DNA from: DASXTC01 sp036505635 | Lineage (GTDB): Bacteria > Acidobacteriota > Polarisedimenticolia > JACPZX01 > DASXTC01 | Assembly (NCBI GenBank): GCA_036505635.1 | Contig: DASXTC010000032.1 | Coordinates: 62,001 to 126,000 of the forward strand | Length of the DNA stretch: 64,000 nucleotides | Direction: 5' to 3' | Shown: positions 32,326 through 40,772 of the stretch, one piece after another | Numbering within the stretch: position 1 is the stretch's first letter | Layout of the letters: each line of letters starts with the position of its first letter | The notes under the pieces: generated by a model | What the model saw: only the letters and a program-made list of their open reading frames with translations | What the model was told of the DNA's origin: nothing | Database searches by the model: none | Position numbers and translations under genes: made by a program

Positions 32326-33456
32326 ATGCCGCCCCCCTCGGTTCTCTCGATCGGCAAGTTCTACCACCCCCGCTCGGGCGGCGTCGAGATCGTGACCCGA
32401 ACCATCGCCGAGGAAGTCGTCCGATGCGGCGGTCGTTCCACCGTGGCCTGCTTCGACGCGGAGCTCGACGGCGAGGAGACCATCGATGGGGTCAGGGTCC
32501 GGCGCTTCAGGTCGCGCATGATCGGCCCCGCGCCCTTCTCGTGGCGGTTTCTTCGTGAGTTCCGCCGGCTGGCCAGCGGGCACGGGACCCTCGTGCTTCA
32601 TTACCCGAACCCCCTGGCCGAGCTGGCCTGTCTTGCGATGGGCCGCGGCGGTGTCGCCTCGATGCTCGTTTTCTATCACAGCGACCTCAGCCGGTACAAT
32701 GTCATCGTCGACCGGCTCTACTGGATCTTCTCCCGTCGCGCCCTTCGCCGCGCCGACGTCATCGTCACCACGTCGCCGGCATACGCGGCGGGCTCCCCGG
32801 TCCTGCGCCATCTCCAGGACAGGGTCAAGGTGGTGCCGCTCGGGACCGATACCGTCCTGTTCCAGCCGGGTCCTCGCACACCTGACATCGATATCCCGTT
32901 TCCGCGCCGGGTCCTGTTCGTCGGGAGGTTCGCGCGATTCAAGGGCCTGGAGATCCTGATCCGGAGCCTCTCCTCCCTGCCGGCCGAATATGGCGCCGTC
33001 CTGATCGGCGACGGCCCGCATGGAGCCCTCGCGAGGGATCTGATCGAGCGAGAGGGCCTTCGCGGGCGCGTCGTGATGCCCGGAATCATCCCGAACCAGG
33101 AGCTGCCCCGTTGGTACCGCGCGTGCGATCTGCTGGTGCTTCCGTCCGTTCTGCGCTCCGAGTCGTTCGGCGTCGTCGCCCTGGAGGCCATGGCGAGCGG
33201 ATTGCCCATCATCACGACGGAGCTGGGCACGGGAACGTCCCTCTATAACAGCGATGGGGTCACAGGGCGCGTGATTCCGCCTGGAGATGTCCGCGCCCTG
33301 GCCGCCGCGATCCGTGAGTGCTACGAGCGCCGGGAGGAGATGGGGCGCGCCGCCCGGCTCGAGGTCGAAGGTCATTACTCGCTGGATCTGTTCCGACGGC
33401 GGATGCGGGAGCTGCTCCATCTCGCCGGCACCGGCGATGAGCCCGGGTCTCGCTGA
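32326..33456 (+). CDS. Glycosyltransferase family 4 (GT-B fold)
   Basis: The 376-residue protein opens with PPPSVLSIGKFYHPRSGGVEIVTR, a typical GT4 acceptor-side glycine-rich start, and has RRVLFVGRFARFKGLEILIRS at the start of the donor domain and the E-x7-E motif in ESFGVVALEAMASG. It should add a sugar to a lipid-linked oligosaccharide at the cytoplasmic membrane face. The next gene, a membrane GT-C transferase, begins 36 bases downstream, so they probably form one transcript. Donor specificity is unknown. Confidence 0.92.
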   Translation: MPPPSVLSIGKFYHPRSGGVEIVTRTIAEEVVRCGGRSTVACFDAELDGEETIDGVRVRRFRSRMIGPAPFSWRFLREFRRLASGHGTLVLHYPNPLAELACLAMGRGGVASMLVFYHSDLSRYNVIVDRLYWIFSRRALRRADVIVTTSPAYAAGSPVLRHLQDRVKVVPLGTDTVLFQPGPRTPDIDIPFPRRVLFVGRFARFKGLEILIRSLSSLPAEYGAVLIGDGPHGALARDLIEREGLRGRVVMPGIIPNQELPRWYRACDLLVLPSVLRSESFGVVALEAMASGLPIITTELGTGTSLYNSDGVTGRVIPPGDVRALAAAIRECYERREEMGRAARLEVEGHYSLDLFRRRMRELLHLAGTGDEPGSR

Positions 33457-33492
33457 GACGCCGGCCCGACGGGGATTCCATCCGCCGCGCTG

Positions 33493-35004
33493 TTGACATC
33501 AACCGTTCCCGTCACCATCCTGCACCGCGTGAGACGGGAAGCGGACGCGAACGCAACGGACGGCCGGAACGCGCCTGCGAGGCATTGGCTCTATCTCGCG
33601 GCCTTCGCGTCAGTATACGGTCTGCTGTTCCTCGCATACTACCCGCCGACTCACGGGGTCGAAGACGAGGTCGGGTTCATCAACCAGACGCTCGCCCTGT
33701 CCCGCGGCGCCATCACCCCCGAGGGCGCCGGGTTCGAAGGCTTGCAGGACTTCAGGCCCTACAAGGGCCGCATGGTCGGCATCCGCAACCCGGGGCGCCC
33801 CCTGATATCGGCGCCGTTCGTGGCTCTCGGGGGCCTCCGCGGCGTCTTCCTGCCCGGAGCGCTGGTGCATCTCGGGCTGACCTTCGTCGGCGCCCTGATC
33901 TTCGTCCGGCTGGGGTTGTCACCGCTGTGGGGCTGTCTTCTCCTCTGGCATCCCACGCTTTGCCTCTACAGCAGGACGGTCATGGGGGACACGGCGGCGG
34001 GGCTGGCCGTGCTCTTTGCGCTGCTTGTGCTGCTTTCATCGCGGCGCCCGGGCGCGGGCGCCGGACTGGCACTCGGCGCCGCGGCCGTCATGCGGTATCA
34101 GGCCGGGCTGGTCCTGCCCTTCTTCGCCCTGGCGATCTTCGCCGACCCGGCCATCGCCCGGCGACGCCGGGAGGCGTTCATGTGCCTCCTGACCGGCGCC
34201 GGCGCCGGCGCCCTGATCGTGGCCTACAACTTCCACATGTATGGAAACCCTACGGGGATCGTGAAAGGCGAGTTCGGCCTCCGGTACTTCCCGGGCAACC
34301 TGATCTTCTACTCCGCCGTGCTGCTCTCGATCTGGCCCTTCATGCTCATCGCGCCGGCGATCGATCGCAGCCGCCTCAGGCTCGCCTCCGCCGCGGTATG
34401 CGCGCCCACGTTCGCGTTTTTCTGTTTCTACTACTTCCATGACCAGGGGCCCGGAATCGTCCAGACGCTCGTCGTGGGACCAAGACTGATTCAAATCGCC
34501 CTTCCAGCCTGGATCGTCACCTACTGCGTCGTGATGGACAGACATGTCGTAACGAGGCTTTCGGGCCTGATCCCGCGGCGGGCGATAGGGGGCCTTGCCG
34601 GGGTGGCCCTGATCCTTCTGGCGACGTTCAACGGCCTGATGTTCGCCCGGCATCAGCGACACCTCGAAAACCTGATCGATCTGAGAGCTGAGATCGCGGG
34701 GACGGTCCCCCCCGGGTCCCTGTTGCTATCGAACTCCGTAGCCTGGAAGCTCCTCGGAGTCCTGTATCCCGCCGTGCCGGCCTACCGGTTGATGCAGCTC
34801 GGCGAACCGGGCTTCACCGCCGCCGCGGCGCGTGAGGATCGCGCATGGTACATATCGTTCCTCACCAAGGACCCGGGCGCCTCCATCGACGACGAGGCCC
34901 TCAGCGCCGCCATCGCTCGATACGCCTGCGAGCCGCTCGAGACTCGGCATCCGGAGCTGCTGATGTTCCGGTGTCCGCCCGGCACGGGCGCGCCGGCGCC
35001 CTGA
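33493..35004 (+). CDS. Multi-pass membrane glycosyltransferase (GT-C, GT39-like)
   Basis: This 503-residue protein has about ten membrane spans. Between the first two is an acidic loop VEDEVGFINQTLALSRG, matching the catalytic-loop Asp/Glu position of GT-C enzymes that use polyprenyl-phosphate sugars. A C-terminal soluble segment of about 100 residues follows the last span. The only start codon with room for the N-terminus is TTG 33493; there is no ATG nearby, so the start is uncertain by some codons. By analogy it would transfer a sugar from a lipid donor on the periplasmic side. It lies in the polysaccharide locus upstream of the Wza-like gene. Confidence 0.75.
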   Translation: MTSTVPVTILHRVRREADANATDGRNAPARHWLYLAAFASVYGLLFLAYYPPTHGVEDEVGFINQTLALSRGAITPEGAGFEGLQDFRPYKGRMVGIRNPGRPLISAPFVALGGLRGVFLPGALVHLGLTFVGALIFVRLGLSPLWGCLLLWHPTLCLYSRTVMGDTAAGLAVLFALLVLLSSRRPGAGAGLALGAAAVMRYQAGLVLPFFALAIFADPAIARRRREAFMCLLTGAGAGALIVAYNFHMYGNPTGIVKGEFGLRYFPGNLIFYSAVLLSIWPFMLIAPAIDRSRLRLASAAVCAPTFAFFCFYYFHDQGPGIVQTLVVGPRLIQIALPAWIVTYCVVMDRHVVTRLSGLIPRRAIGGLAGVALILLATFNGLMFARHQRHLENLIDLRAEIAGTVPPGSLLLSNSVAWKLLGVLYPAVPAYRLMQLGEPGFTAAAAREDRAWYISFLTKDPGASIDDEALSAAIARYACEPLETRHPELLMFRCPPGTGAPAP

Positions 35005-35022
35005 GCCAGCCCCTGACGGACC

Positions 35023-35050
35023 TTGCCTTTTCGGGCATGCTCCGTATACT
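35023..35050 (+). promoter_or_regulatory. Sigma-70-type promoter of the Wza-like export gene
   Basis: TTGCCT (35023-35028) and TATACT (35045-35050) with a 16-base spacer, about 70 bases before the ATG, in the gap after the GT-C gene. Confidence 0.6.
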
Positions 35051-35120
35051 TACGAAACCCAGACCGGACAGAGCCTTAGGAGAAAAGGACCCGATCACGC
35101 CACGCACCGGGAGGAGCCGA

Positions 35121-36221
35121 ATGTCATCGAAGCGGTTGGACAGACAGACTCTCACGGCCTTCCTGGTCGTCGTCATGACCCTGTGGCTTGGCGCCTGCGG
35201 GGGCGTCAAGGTCAAGCGGTATCAGGCGGGATCGCCCGATGCCGAGGCCTACGAAAAGGCCGTCTCGCCACCCGTCTTCCAGAAGGTTCCCGCTGCGGAG
35301 AATCCCGGGCTCATCCAGGCCGCGCCTGTCGCCGGGGCCGCCGGAGCGAAGTCCTACCTGATCGAGGTGGAGGACGAGCTCGACATCTCGGTCTACGGCG
35401 AGACCGACCTGCAGCATGTGGTGGTGCCAGTCAGACCGGACGGCATGATCTCGTTTGCCTTCATCGGGGACGTGATGGCCGCGGGACGCTCGGTCGAGGA
35501 GGTCCGTGCCGAGGTGACGCAGAGGCTCGGCCAGTACCTGAGATCCCCACAGGTGACCGTGATCGCCAAGCAGTTCGCGCAGAAGAAGGTCTACATCGGG
35601 GGGGAGGTCAAGACCCCGGGGATCCTCTACCTGACGGGCAAGGAGGGGACGCTGCTCGACGCGCTTTACAAGGCCGGCCTCGCCACCGAAAAGGCCGATC
35701 TGGAGGGCGCATATCTCATTCGCGAGAACAAGGTCGTGGACGCCGACTTCAAGGATCTGGTCCTCGGCGACATCTCGCGCAACCTCAAGCTGGCCGACCA
35801 GGATCTCATCTACATACCCGAGAACACCCGCCGGTTCGTCTACGTCATCGGGGAGGTGAACCAGAACGACGCCATCCCGTTCAGCGAGCCGGTGCCGATC
35901 ATCCGGGTGATTGCCGAGGCGGGCGGATTGAGGGAATACGCGAAGCGCGGTGAGATCGCCGTGATCCGTGGCGGACTGAAGGAGCCGGAGATGGCGATCG
36001 TCAACGCGAGACACCTCCTGAAGGGAGACCTCTCGCAGAACATCCTCGTGCAGCCGGGCGACATCGTCTATGTCGCGAAATCGGCGCTCGGTCATTATGC
36101 CGCCTTCATGGACCAGCTTTACCGGGGCATCTCGTTGATTACCCAGAGGAACCTGCTCGTCGAATCCCTCAACCGGAATCGCAGCACGGTCAGGGTGGTC
36201 AACAGCGACCCTAACAACTGA
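35121..36221 (+). CDS. Polysaccharide export outer-membrane lipoprotein (Wza-like)
   Basis: The 366-residue protein has a lipoprotein signal with lipobox LGAC and acylated Cys26. A polysaccharide-export domain follows (YLIEVEDELDISVYGETDL, residues about 74-160), then two SLBB-type beta-grasp domains starting at KVYIGGEVKTPGILYL and FVYVIGEVNQNDAIPF. Wza-like proteins form the octameric outer-membrane channel for capsule or exopolysaccharide, partnering a Wzc-type kinase, here probably the product of the gene at 47840. ATG 35121 has GGGAGGAG upstream and its own promoter; the longer frame upstream is not needed. No stand-alone transmembrane C-terminal helix is obvious. Confidence 0.93.
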   Translation: MSSKRLDRQTLTAFLVVVMTLWLGACGGVKVKRYQAGSPDAEAYEKAVSPPVFQKVPAAENPGLIQAAPVAGAAGAKSYLIEVEDELDISVYGETDLQHVVVPVRPDGMISFAFIGDVMAAGRSVEEVRAEVTQRLGQYLRSPQVTVIAKQFAQKKVYIGGEVKTPGILYLTGKEGTLLDALYKAGLATEKADLEGAYLIRENKVVDADFKDLVLGDISRNLKLADQDLIYIPENTRRFVYVIGEVNQNDAIPFSEPVPIIRVIAEAGGLREYAKRGEIAVIRGGLKEPEMAIVNARHLLKGDLSQNILVQPGDIVYVAKSALGHYAAFMDQLYRGISLITQRNLLVESLNRNRSTVRVVNSDPNN

Positions 36222-36619
36222 TGAAAGCCTGCGGGATGATCCGGCTTGAGCTGGTCGAGCACACTGGAGGCAGGAACCCCCGCCTCGGGCGGATCTGCCG
36301 TGTCGTCATGCCCGGGGGCAGGTGAACCCCAGACACGTGAATGGCCTCGTCGATGCTCTCGAGCGACCCTGTGCGTCGGGTCAGCAGGTGAAACCATCTC
36401 CGCGATTGCTCCCCATTCCGCGTGTATACTTGTGCGCTCGAAACGATTCGCCGTCTGTGAGAACGTCTAACTGGCCGAGTACTTCCACCAGAATCGTGCT
36501 ACGGGACCTCGTGGATCACGTTTGAACGGGGGTTAGTGCTGCATGGAGACCTCGCTCGTGATCTGGCACTGCGCCGCCAGGTCGGCCCCGCGCCACAACC
36601 GCGACGGGTGGGTACGGCC
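36222..36619. other. 398-base gap before the GT2 gene
   Basis: A TATACT box (36425-36430) could be a -10 element, but there is no matching -35. Short open frames lack ribosome binding sites. No terminator with a T-run follows the Wza-like gene. Nothing else was recognised. Confidence 0.35.
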
Positions 36620-37549
36620 ATGACGCTGTCGGTGCTCGTCACGACGTACGGCCGCGTCTCCTATCTCCAAAGGTGCATCGAGTCGCTGCTGGGGCAGGAA
36701 CGACCGCCCGATGAAATCGTGATCGTCACGCGGGAAGGGGACACGCATACCGAGACGTTCGTCGCCGGACTGATTGCGTCCCACCGGGGGCCGGTGCGGC
36801 TGATCCACGCGAGGGTGGCGCAGCCCGGCGTCCTGCCGGCCAATCGCGTGGGGATCGCCCGGGTGACGGGCGACATCGTCTGCTTCATCGACGACGACGC
36901 GTCCGCGCGACTGGACTGGCTGCGTCGCATCGAAGCGCACTTTCTCGCGGACGGCCAGGTGGGGGCGGTCGGCGGCCGGGACGTGCAGCACACCGGTGGC
37001 GCGTCCGTCGACGAACCCACCGATGAAGTCGGCCGGATCTATTGGTACGGCCGCATCGTGGGCGACCACCACAAGTCCGTTCGTGGTATCCGTTACGTCG
37101 ATCACCTAAAGGGCGTCAACATGAGCTTCCGGCGCGGGCTGCTCCCTCCCTTCGATGAGATGATCCTCGGCAGCGCGCACTACTACGAGATGGATCTCTG
37201 CTTCGCAGTCAGGCGCCTCGGCTATCGGATCCTCTTCGATGGCGACCTGCTCGTGGACCATTACATCGATGCCCCTCGGTTCCTGCCCGGCAACGTGGTC
37301 CCGGGCGATCCGGAGCGGGAGTATTTCATCCACCACAACCGCGTCTACGTGATGCTCAAGAACCTCGGCGTCTCTCGCCGGGCCGCCTTCCTGGCCTACA
37401 GCTTCATCATCGAGGGTTTCGTCAATGCGTTGAGGCTGGTGGTCGGATCGGGCGACATGAGCCTGAGGAACTTGAAGGCGATCTACCGGGGGAAGGTGGC
37501 CGGGCTGGCCGACTATCTCCGCACGCCGGCGGGCGGCCGCCGCGGGTAA
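36620..37549 (+). CDS. Glycosyltransferase family 2 (GT-A fold)
   Basis: From ATG 36620 the protein is 309 residues and begins MTLSVLVTTYGRVSYLQRCIESLL, the classic GT2 start. The metal/donor motif is FIDDDAS, followed by GGRDVQH and a GVNMSFRRG acceptor-region motif. A C-terminal stretch (about 230-300) may associate with the membrane. It inverts the anomeric configuration while transferring a sugar in polysaccharide assembly. Unlike its left neighbour it has no clear promoter, and it converges on the minus-strand cluster with a hairpin in between. The frame extends upstream to 36536, but the extra residues do not fit the family. Confidence 0.9.
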   Translation: MTLSVLVTTYGRVSYLQRCIESLLGQERPPDEIVIVTREGDTHTETFVAGLIASHRGPVRLIHARVAQPGVLPANRVGIARVTGDIVCFIDDDASARLDWLRRIEAHFLADGQVGAVGGRDVQHTGGASVDEPTDEVGRIYWYGRIVGDHHKSVRGIRYVDHLKGVNMSFRRGLLPPFDEMILGSAHYYEMDLCFAVRRLGYRILFDGDLLVDHYIDAPRFLPGNVVPGDPEREYFIHHNRVYVMLKNLGVSRRAAFLAYSFIIEGFVNALRLVVGSGDMSLRNLKAIYRGKVAGLADYLRTPAGGRRG

Positions 37550-37553
37550 TGAA

Positions 37554-37573
37554 GCCTGCGAAGAGCCGCAGGC
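37554..37573. terminator. Hairpin between convergent glycosyltransferase genes
   Basis: A perfect 7-bp inverted repeat GCCTGCG/CGCAGGC with a 6-base loop sits between the stop codons of two converging genes (37549 and 37578). It has no T-run on either side, so it may end transcripts in both directions only weakly or act as a 3'-end stabiliser. Confidence 0.45.
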
Positions 37574-37577
37574 GGAT

Positions 37578-38759
37578 TCAGTCCAACCCCATCACCTTCA
37601 GCAGCGCCGCGGTCGCCGCGTCCCATGAGAACGGAAGAAGCGACTTCTCGAGCGCGAGCGGGTCGGGCGGTGCGTAGGTGGCGTCGTCGAGAAGCGCCCG
37701 GCGCCAGGCGGCGCTGTCGTACTCGGCGAACCGGATGTGCGGCAGAGCCAGCCTCTGAAGCTCGTGCAGCGGCGTGGCGAGGACCGGTTTGCCCGACGCG
37801 CCGAACTCCAGTACCTTGAGGGGCAGGCAGTGGTGCGTCACCGGCGCCAGGATGAACGGCAGCAATCCGAGATCCGCGGCGTGGAAATAGTCCCAGATCT
37901 CACCGGTGGGAACGGGGCCGATGACATATACCCCTTCGGCCACGCCCAGCCGGCGGGCGCGCGGCACGCGTTCCGAGCCGGGTCCGATGAGCAGCAGCGC
38001 GAGATCGGGATTCGATTCGCGCGCCTGCAGAAAGGCCTCCACCAGCATCTCGGTGCCGTCGAAGTCGGCGATGTGATTGCCGATGTAGGCCAGCACGCGG
38101 CGGCCCACCAGACCATGACGCGCGCGCACCGCGGCGGCGCGTTCCGCCGGCCACGCCTTGATCTGCTCCACCGCCGCGCCGTTGGGGATGTAGACGGGCC
38201 GCCGGCCGATGAATTCCTCGACTCGATCGCAGAGACTATGGCTGACGGTCGAAAGCGAATCGGCCCTGAGCATCGCCTCGCGAATGAAGTGCTTGCGCGA
38301 CCGGCCGGTCGTCGAATCCGGCCATCCATCGAAGAAGTTGTCGACGAGATCGAAATGGACGCGGTACGCGCGGCGGCCGCGCTCCGGGGGGAGGAAGAGG
38401 AGCGGGTGCGAATGAAAGACGGTCCCACAACCAAACTTGTCGAGCGCTTCCCTCACGCGGCGCTCGTTGATCCAGGAGGCGATGCGGTTCGTCAGGGGCC
38501 CAGTGCCAACCATCACCGGCATGCGGAATCGCGCGACCTCGCCGCCGTCCCAGCGCCCCCAGCCGCCGCGCGCCATGTCCCATCGCAGTATTATCTTCGA
38601 CATCAGGTGGGGATCGTCCCATCCCCGGGCGTCGGAACGGTCCAGGGCGATCACCGTAGCGGTTCGGGCCACACGCCGGGCCAGCTCGAACTCGCGGATA
38701 CGCAGGTTGTCGAAGAAGCGCATGCGCGCCAGCCAGAGGATCGACGAGCGGGGGTTCAT
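37578..38759 (-). CDS. Glycosyltransferase, GT-B fold (GT1/GT4-like)
   Basis: The 393-residue protein has a GT-B C-terminal half with VLAYIGNHIADFDGTEMLVEAF, LLLIGPGSERVPRA and the donor-site region LPLKVLEFGASGKPVLATPL. The N-terminal half includes HFDLVDNFFDGWPDS, a pattern seen in glycosyltransferases that handle teichuronic or exopolysaccharide sugars. The E-x7-E motif is imperfect. It overlaps the UDP-GlcNAc 2-epimerase gene by 4 bases, so translation is coupled and it may use ManNAc derived from that enzyme (inference). It is the last gene of the leftward cluster 43520-37578. Confidence 0.85.
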   Translation of the reverse strand: MNPRSSILWLARMRFFDNLRIREFELARRVARTATVIALDRSDARGWDDPHLMSKIILRWDMARGGWGRWDGGEVARFRMPVMVGTGPLTNRIASWINERRVREALDKFGCGTVFHSHPLLFLPPERGRRAYRVHFDLVDNFFDGWPDSTTGRSRKHFIREAMLRADSLSTVSHSLCDRVEEFIGRRPVYIPNGAAVEQIKAWPAERAAAVRARHGLVGRRVLAYIGNHIADFDGTEMLVEAFLQARESNPDLALLLIGPGSERVPRARRLGVAEGVYVIGPVPTGEIWDYFHAADLGLLPFILAPVTHHCLPLKVLEFGASGKPVLATPLHELQRLALPHIRFAEYDSAAWRRALLDDATYAPPDPLALEKSLLPFSWDAATAALLKVMGLD

Positions 38760-39886
38760 GGCTCCGGGGTCTCTTCGAGCATTCGCGTCACATCCTCGGT
38801 AATCCGGCGCGAGGCCTGACCATCGCCGTAGGGATTTGGTTGCGTCCTGAGTCTCTCTCGCAGGCCCGCGTCGTCCAGCGTCGAACGGAGATGCCCCAGC
38901 ACCGAGGCGGTGTCGGTGCCCACGATTCTCAGAAACCCCGGCTCGATCCCTTCCGGCCTCTCGGTGACGTCGCGCGTCACCAGAACGGGGACACCGAAAG
39001 TGGGCGCTTCCTCCTGGATGCCGCCGCTGTCGGTGACGATGACGTGAGCGTGGCGCATGAGCCAGATGGAGCTGGGGTATGACACGGCGCCGATGATGTT
39101 CAGCCGTTCATGGCTGCCGATGAGATCCGCGAGCTGGCGGCCAACGGATGGATTGGGATGGGCCGCGAATATCACCCGGACCTCCGGCCGCTCTTCCACG
39201 AGCGCGCGGAGCGCGGAGGTGACATGCCGGATCTCACCGCTGAAGTTCTCGCGGCGATGCCCGGTGGCGTAGATGAGCCGGACCCCGTCGCCGCCCGCCA
39301 GGCCCGCCAACTCCCGAGGGACCTCGTCCCCTGTCCGCTCCTTCATTTGGAGCACGGCGTCCACTCCCGTCTGGCCGGTCACGAGCATGCTCGACGGGTC
39401 GAACCCTTCCTTCAGGAGATTCCTGCGCGCCCCCTCCGTCGGCGGGTAATGCCGTGTGCAGAGCTGATCCACCAGTCGGCGATTCATCTCTTCGGGCCAC
39501 GGAGCCTGCAGGGTTCCGCTGCGCAGCCCCGCCTCCACGTGTCCGCAGGGGATCTTCAAGTAGAAGCAAGAGAGCGCTCCGGCGAGGGCCGTGGTGGCGT
39601 CACCTTGCACCAGCGCGAAGCGGGGACGATCCGCCTCCAGGGCGCCGGTGAGCGTGGTGAGCGCGCGGGCCGTGAGCCCCGTGAGGTCCTGGTCCCGCTG
39701 CATGATCTGCAGGTCGACATCGGTCTGGAGATCGAAGGCCGCCAGGGCCTGGTGCAGCAGCTCCCGATGCTGGCCCGTAGCCACGATCCGGACCCGGACG
39801 CCCGATCGCCGCAGGGCCGAGACGACAGGCGCCACTTTGATCGCCTCTGGGCGCGTCCCGATGATGACCGCAACATCCGTCGGCAA
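38756..39886 (-). CDS. wecB: UDP-N-acetylglucosamine 2-epimerase (non-hydrolysing)
   Basis: The 376-residue enzyme interconverts UDP-GlcNAc and UDP-ManNAc. Family landmarks are VIIGTRPEAIKVAPV at the N-terminus, ATGQHRELL, QGDATTALAGAL, the GHVEAGLRSG strand and EEMNRRLVDQL, and in the second domain TDSGGIQEEAPTFGVPVLV. All conserved acidic and His residues of the active site appear present. Its product would supply ManNAc or ManNAcA units for the polysaccharide made by this locus. The gene is 160 bases from the methyltransferase upstream and overlaps the downstream glycosyltransferase. Confidence 0.95.
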   Translation of the reverse strand: MPTDVAVIIGTRPEAIKVAPVVSALRRSGVRVRIVATGQHRELLHQALAAFDLQTDVDLQIMQRDQDLTGLTARALTTLTGALEADRPRFALVQGDATTALAGALSCFYLKIPCGHVEAGLRSGTLQAPWPEEMNRRLVDQLCTRHYPPTEGARRNLLKEGFDPSSMLVTGQTGVDAVLQMKERTGDEVPRELAGLAGGDGVRLIYATGHRRENFSGEIRHVTSALRALVEERPEVRVIFAAHPNPSVGRQLADLIGSHERLNIIGAVSYPSSIWLMRHAHVIVTDSGGIQEEAPTFGVPVLVTRDVTERPEGIEPGFLRIVGTDTASVLGHLRSTLDDAGLRERLRTQPNPYGDGQASRRITEDVTRMLEETPEP

Positions 39887-40046
39887 TCTCGTCTCCCATC
39901 AGGGTAGCTCTCCAGCCATCGGGCGCAAACTACCCCGCCGAGATGCGGGGCGTTCCGCGCGGGGGGATGGGCGGAGCCAAAGTATACCCACGAACCGCTC
40001 TCATTTCATCCAAAAACGCCGCGAAAGGTACGGTTTCGCCACGTCA

Positions 40047-40754
40047 TTACTTCCTGCAGCACCAGGCGATATCCGGGCGAAGAATCGGGAGCGCTTTGAA
40101 CAGCGGCGCCAGAAGACGCCGCCGGACGCCCTGAACGCGTCTATCCAGATACCTGACCTCCACCTGGGAGAAATGTCGGCGCAGCTCCCGCCTGAGAGAC
40201 GACGGGATGAACCAGCGCTCCTTGAACGGGAAGTCCCTGGGATAGAACCACCTGCCGAGACGTTCCATGACCTCCTTGTAGATCCAATTGGGATACAGTT
40301 TATTGTACCCGATTCCCAGCAGGTTCTTGTCGATGATGATCGCCCTGCCCCCTGGCTTCAGGACGCGGGCCATCTCGGCGAACGCGCGGTCGGTCTCCGG
40401 GATGTGCTCGATGACCTCGACGCACAGCAAGCCGTCGTAGGAGGCGTCGGCGAACGGCAGTCGCGTGGCCGTCGAGAGCACGAACGAGTGATCGCGCTGG
40501 CTTCTCGAAGCCTCCTGCAACAACTTCCAGGTGCGATCGATGCCGATGACACGCGCGCCGGCTTCGGACAGCGCTTTTACGAATCGTCCCTTGGCGCATC
40601 CCACGTCCAGGAGCAGACGGCCCCGGATGTCGCCCCACCACTCCAGCACCGCTCCCAGCGCGAAATCATCCGGCGGGATGTCGTGGGGGAACATCGAGCT
40701 TTCGGCCAGCTCATCGAAACGGCCGGAGATGAGGGCTTCCAGGTCGTGGCTCAT
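40047..40754 (-). CDS. Class I SAM-dependent methyltransferase
   Basis: The 235-residue protein has the SAM-binding motif I LLDVGCAKGRFVKALSEAG, the acidic motif II GIDRTWK, and motif IV DGLLCVEVIEHIPE, as in the UbiE/COQ5-like Methyltransf_11 group. The substrate is not readable; position within the polysaccharide cluster suggests methylation of a sugar or of the chain end. It lies 18 bases after the toroid-protein gene and is likely cotranscribed. The C-terminal 70 residues (WFYPRDFPFKERWFIPSS) are basic and aromatic and could contact membrane lipid carriers. Confidence 0.88.
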   Translation of the reverse strand: MSHDLEALISGRFDELAESSMFPHDIPPDDFALGAVLEWWGDIRGRLLLDVGCAKGRFVKALSEAGARVIGIDRTWKLLQEASRSQRDHSFVLSTATRLPFADASYDGLLCVEVIEHIPETDRAFAEMARVLKPGGRAIIIDKNLLGIGYNKLYPNWIYKEVMERLGRWFYPRDFPFKERWFIPSSLRRELRRHFSQVEVRYLDRRVQGVRRRLLAPLFKALPILRPDIAWCCRK

Positions 40755-40772
40755 GATGCGGGGGAGCCCTCC

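Noticed and set aside
36246..36525. Two short frames in the gap before the GT2 gene
   Set aside because: No ribosome binding site, no motif, and base usage unlike the genes nearby.
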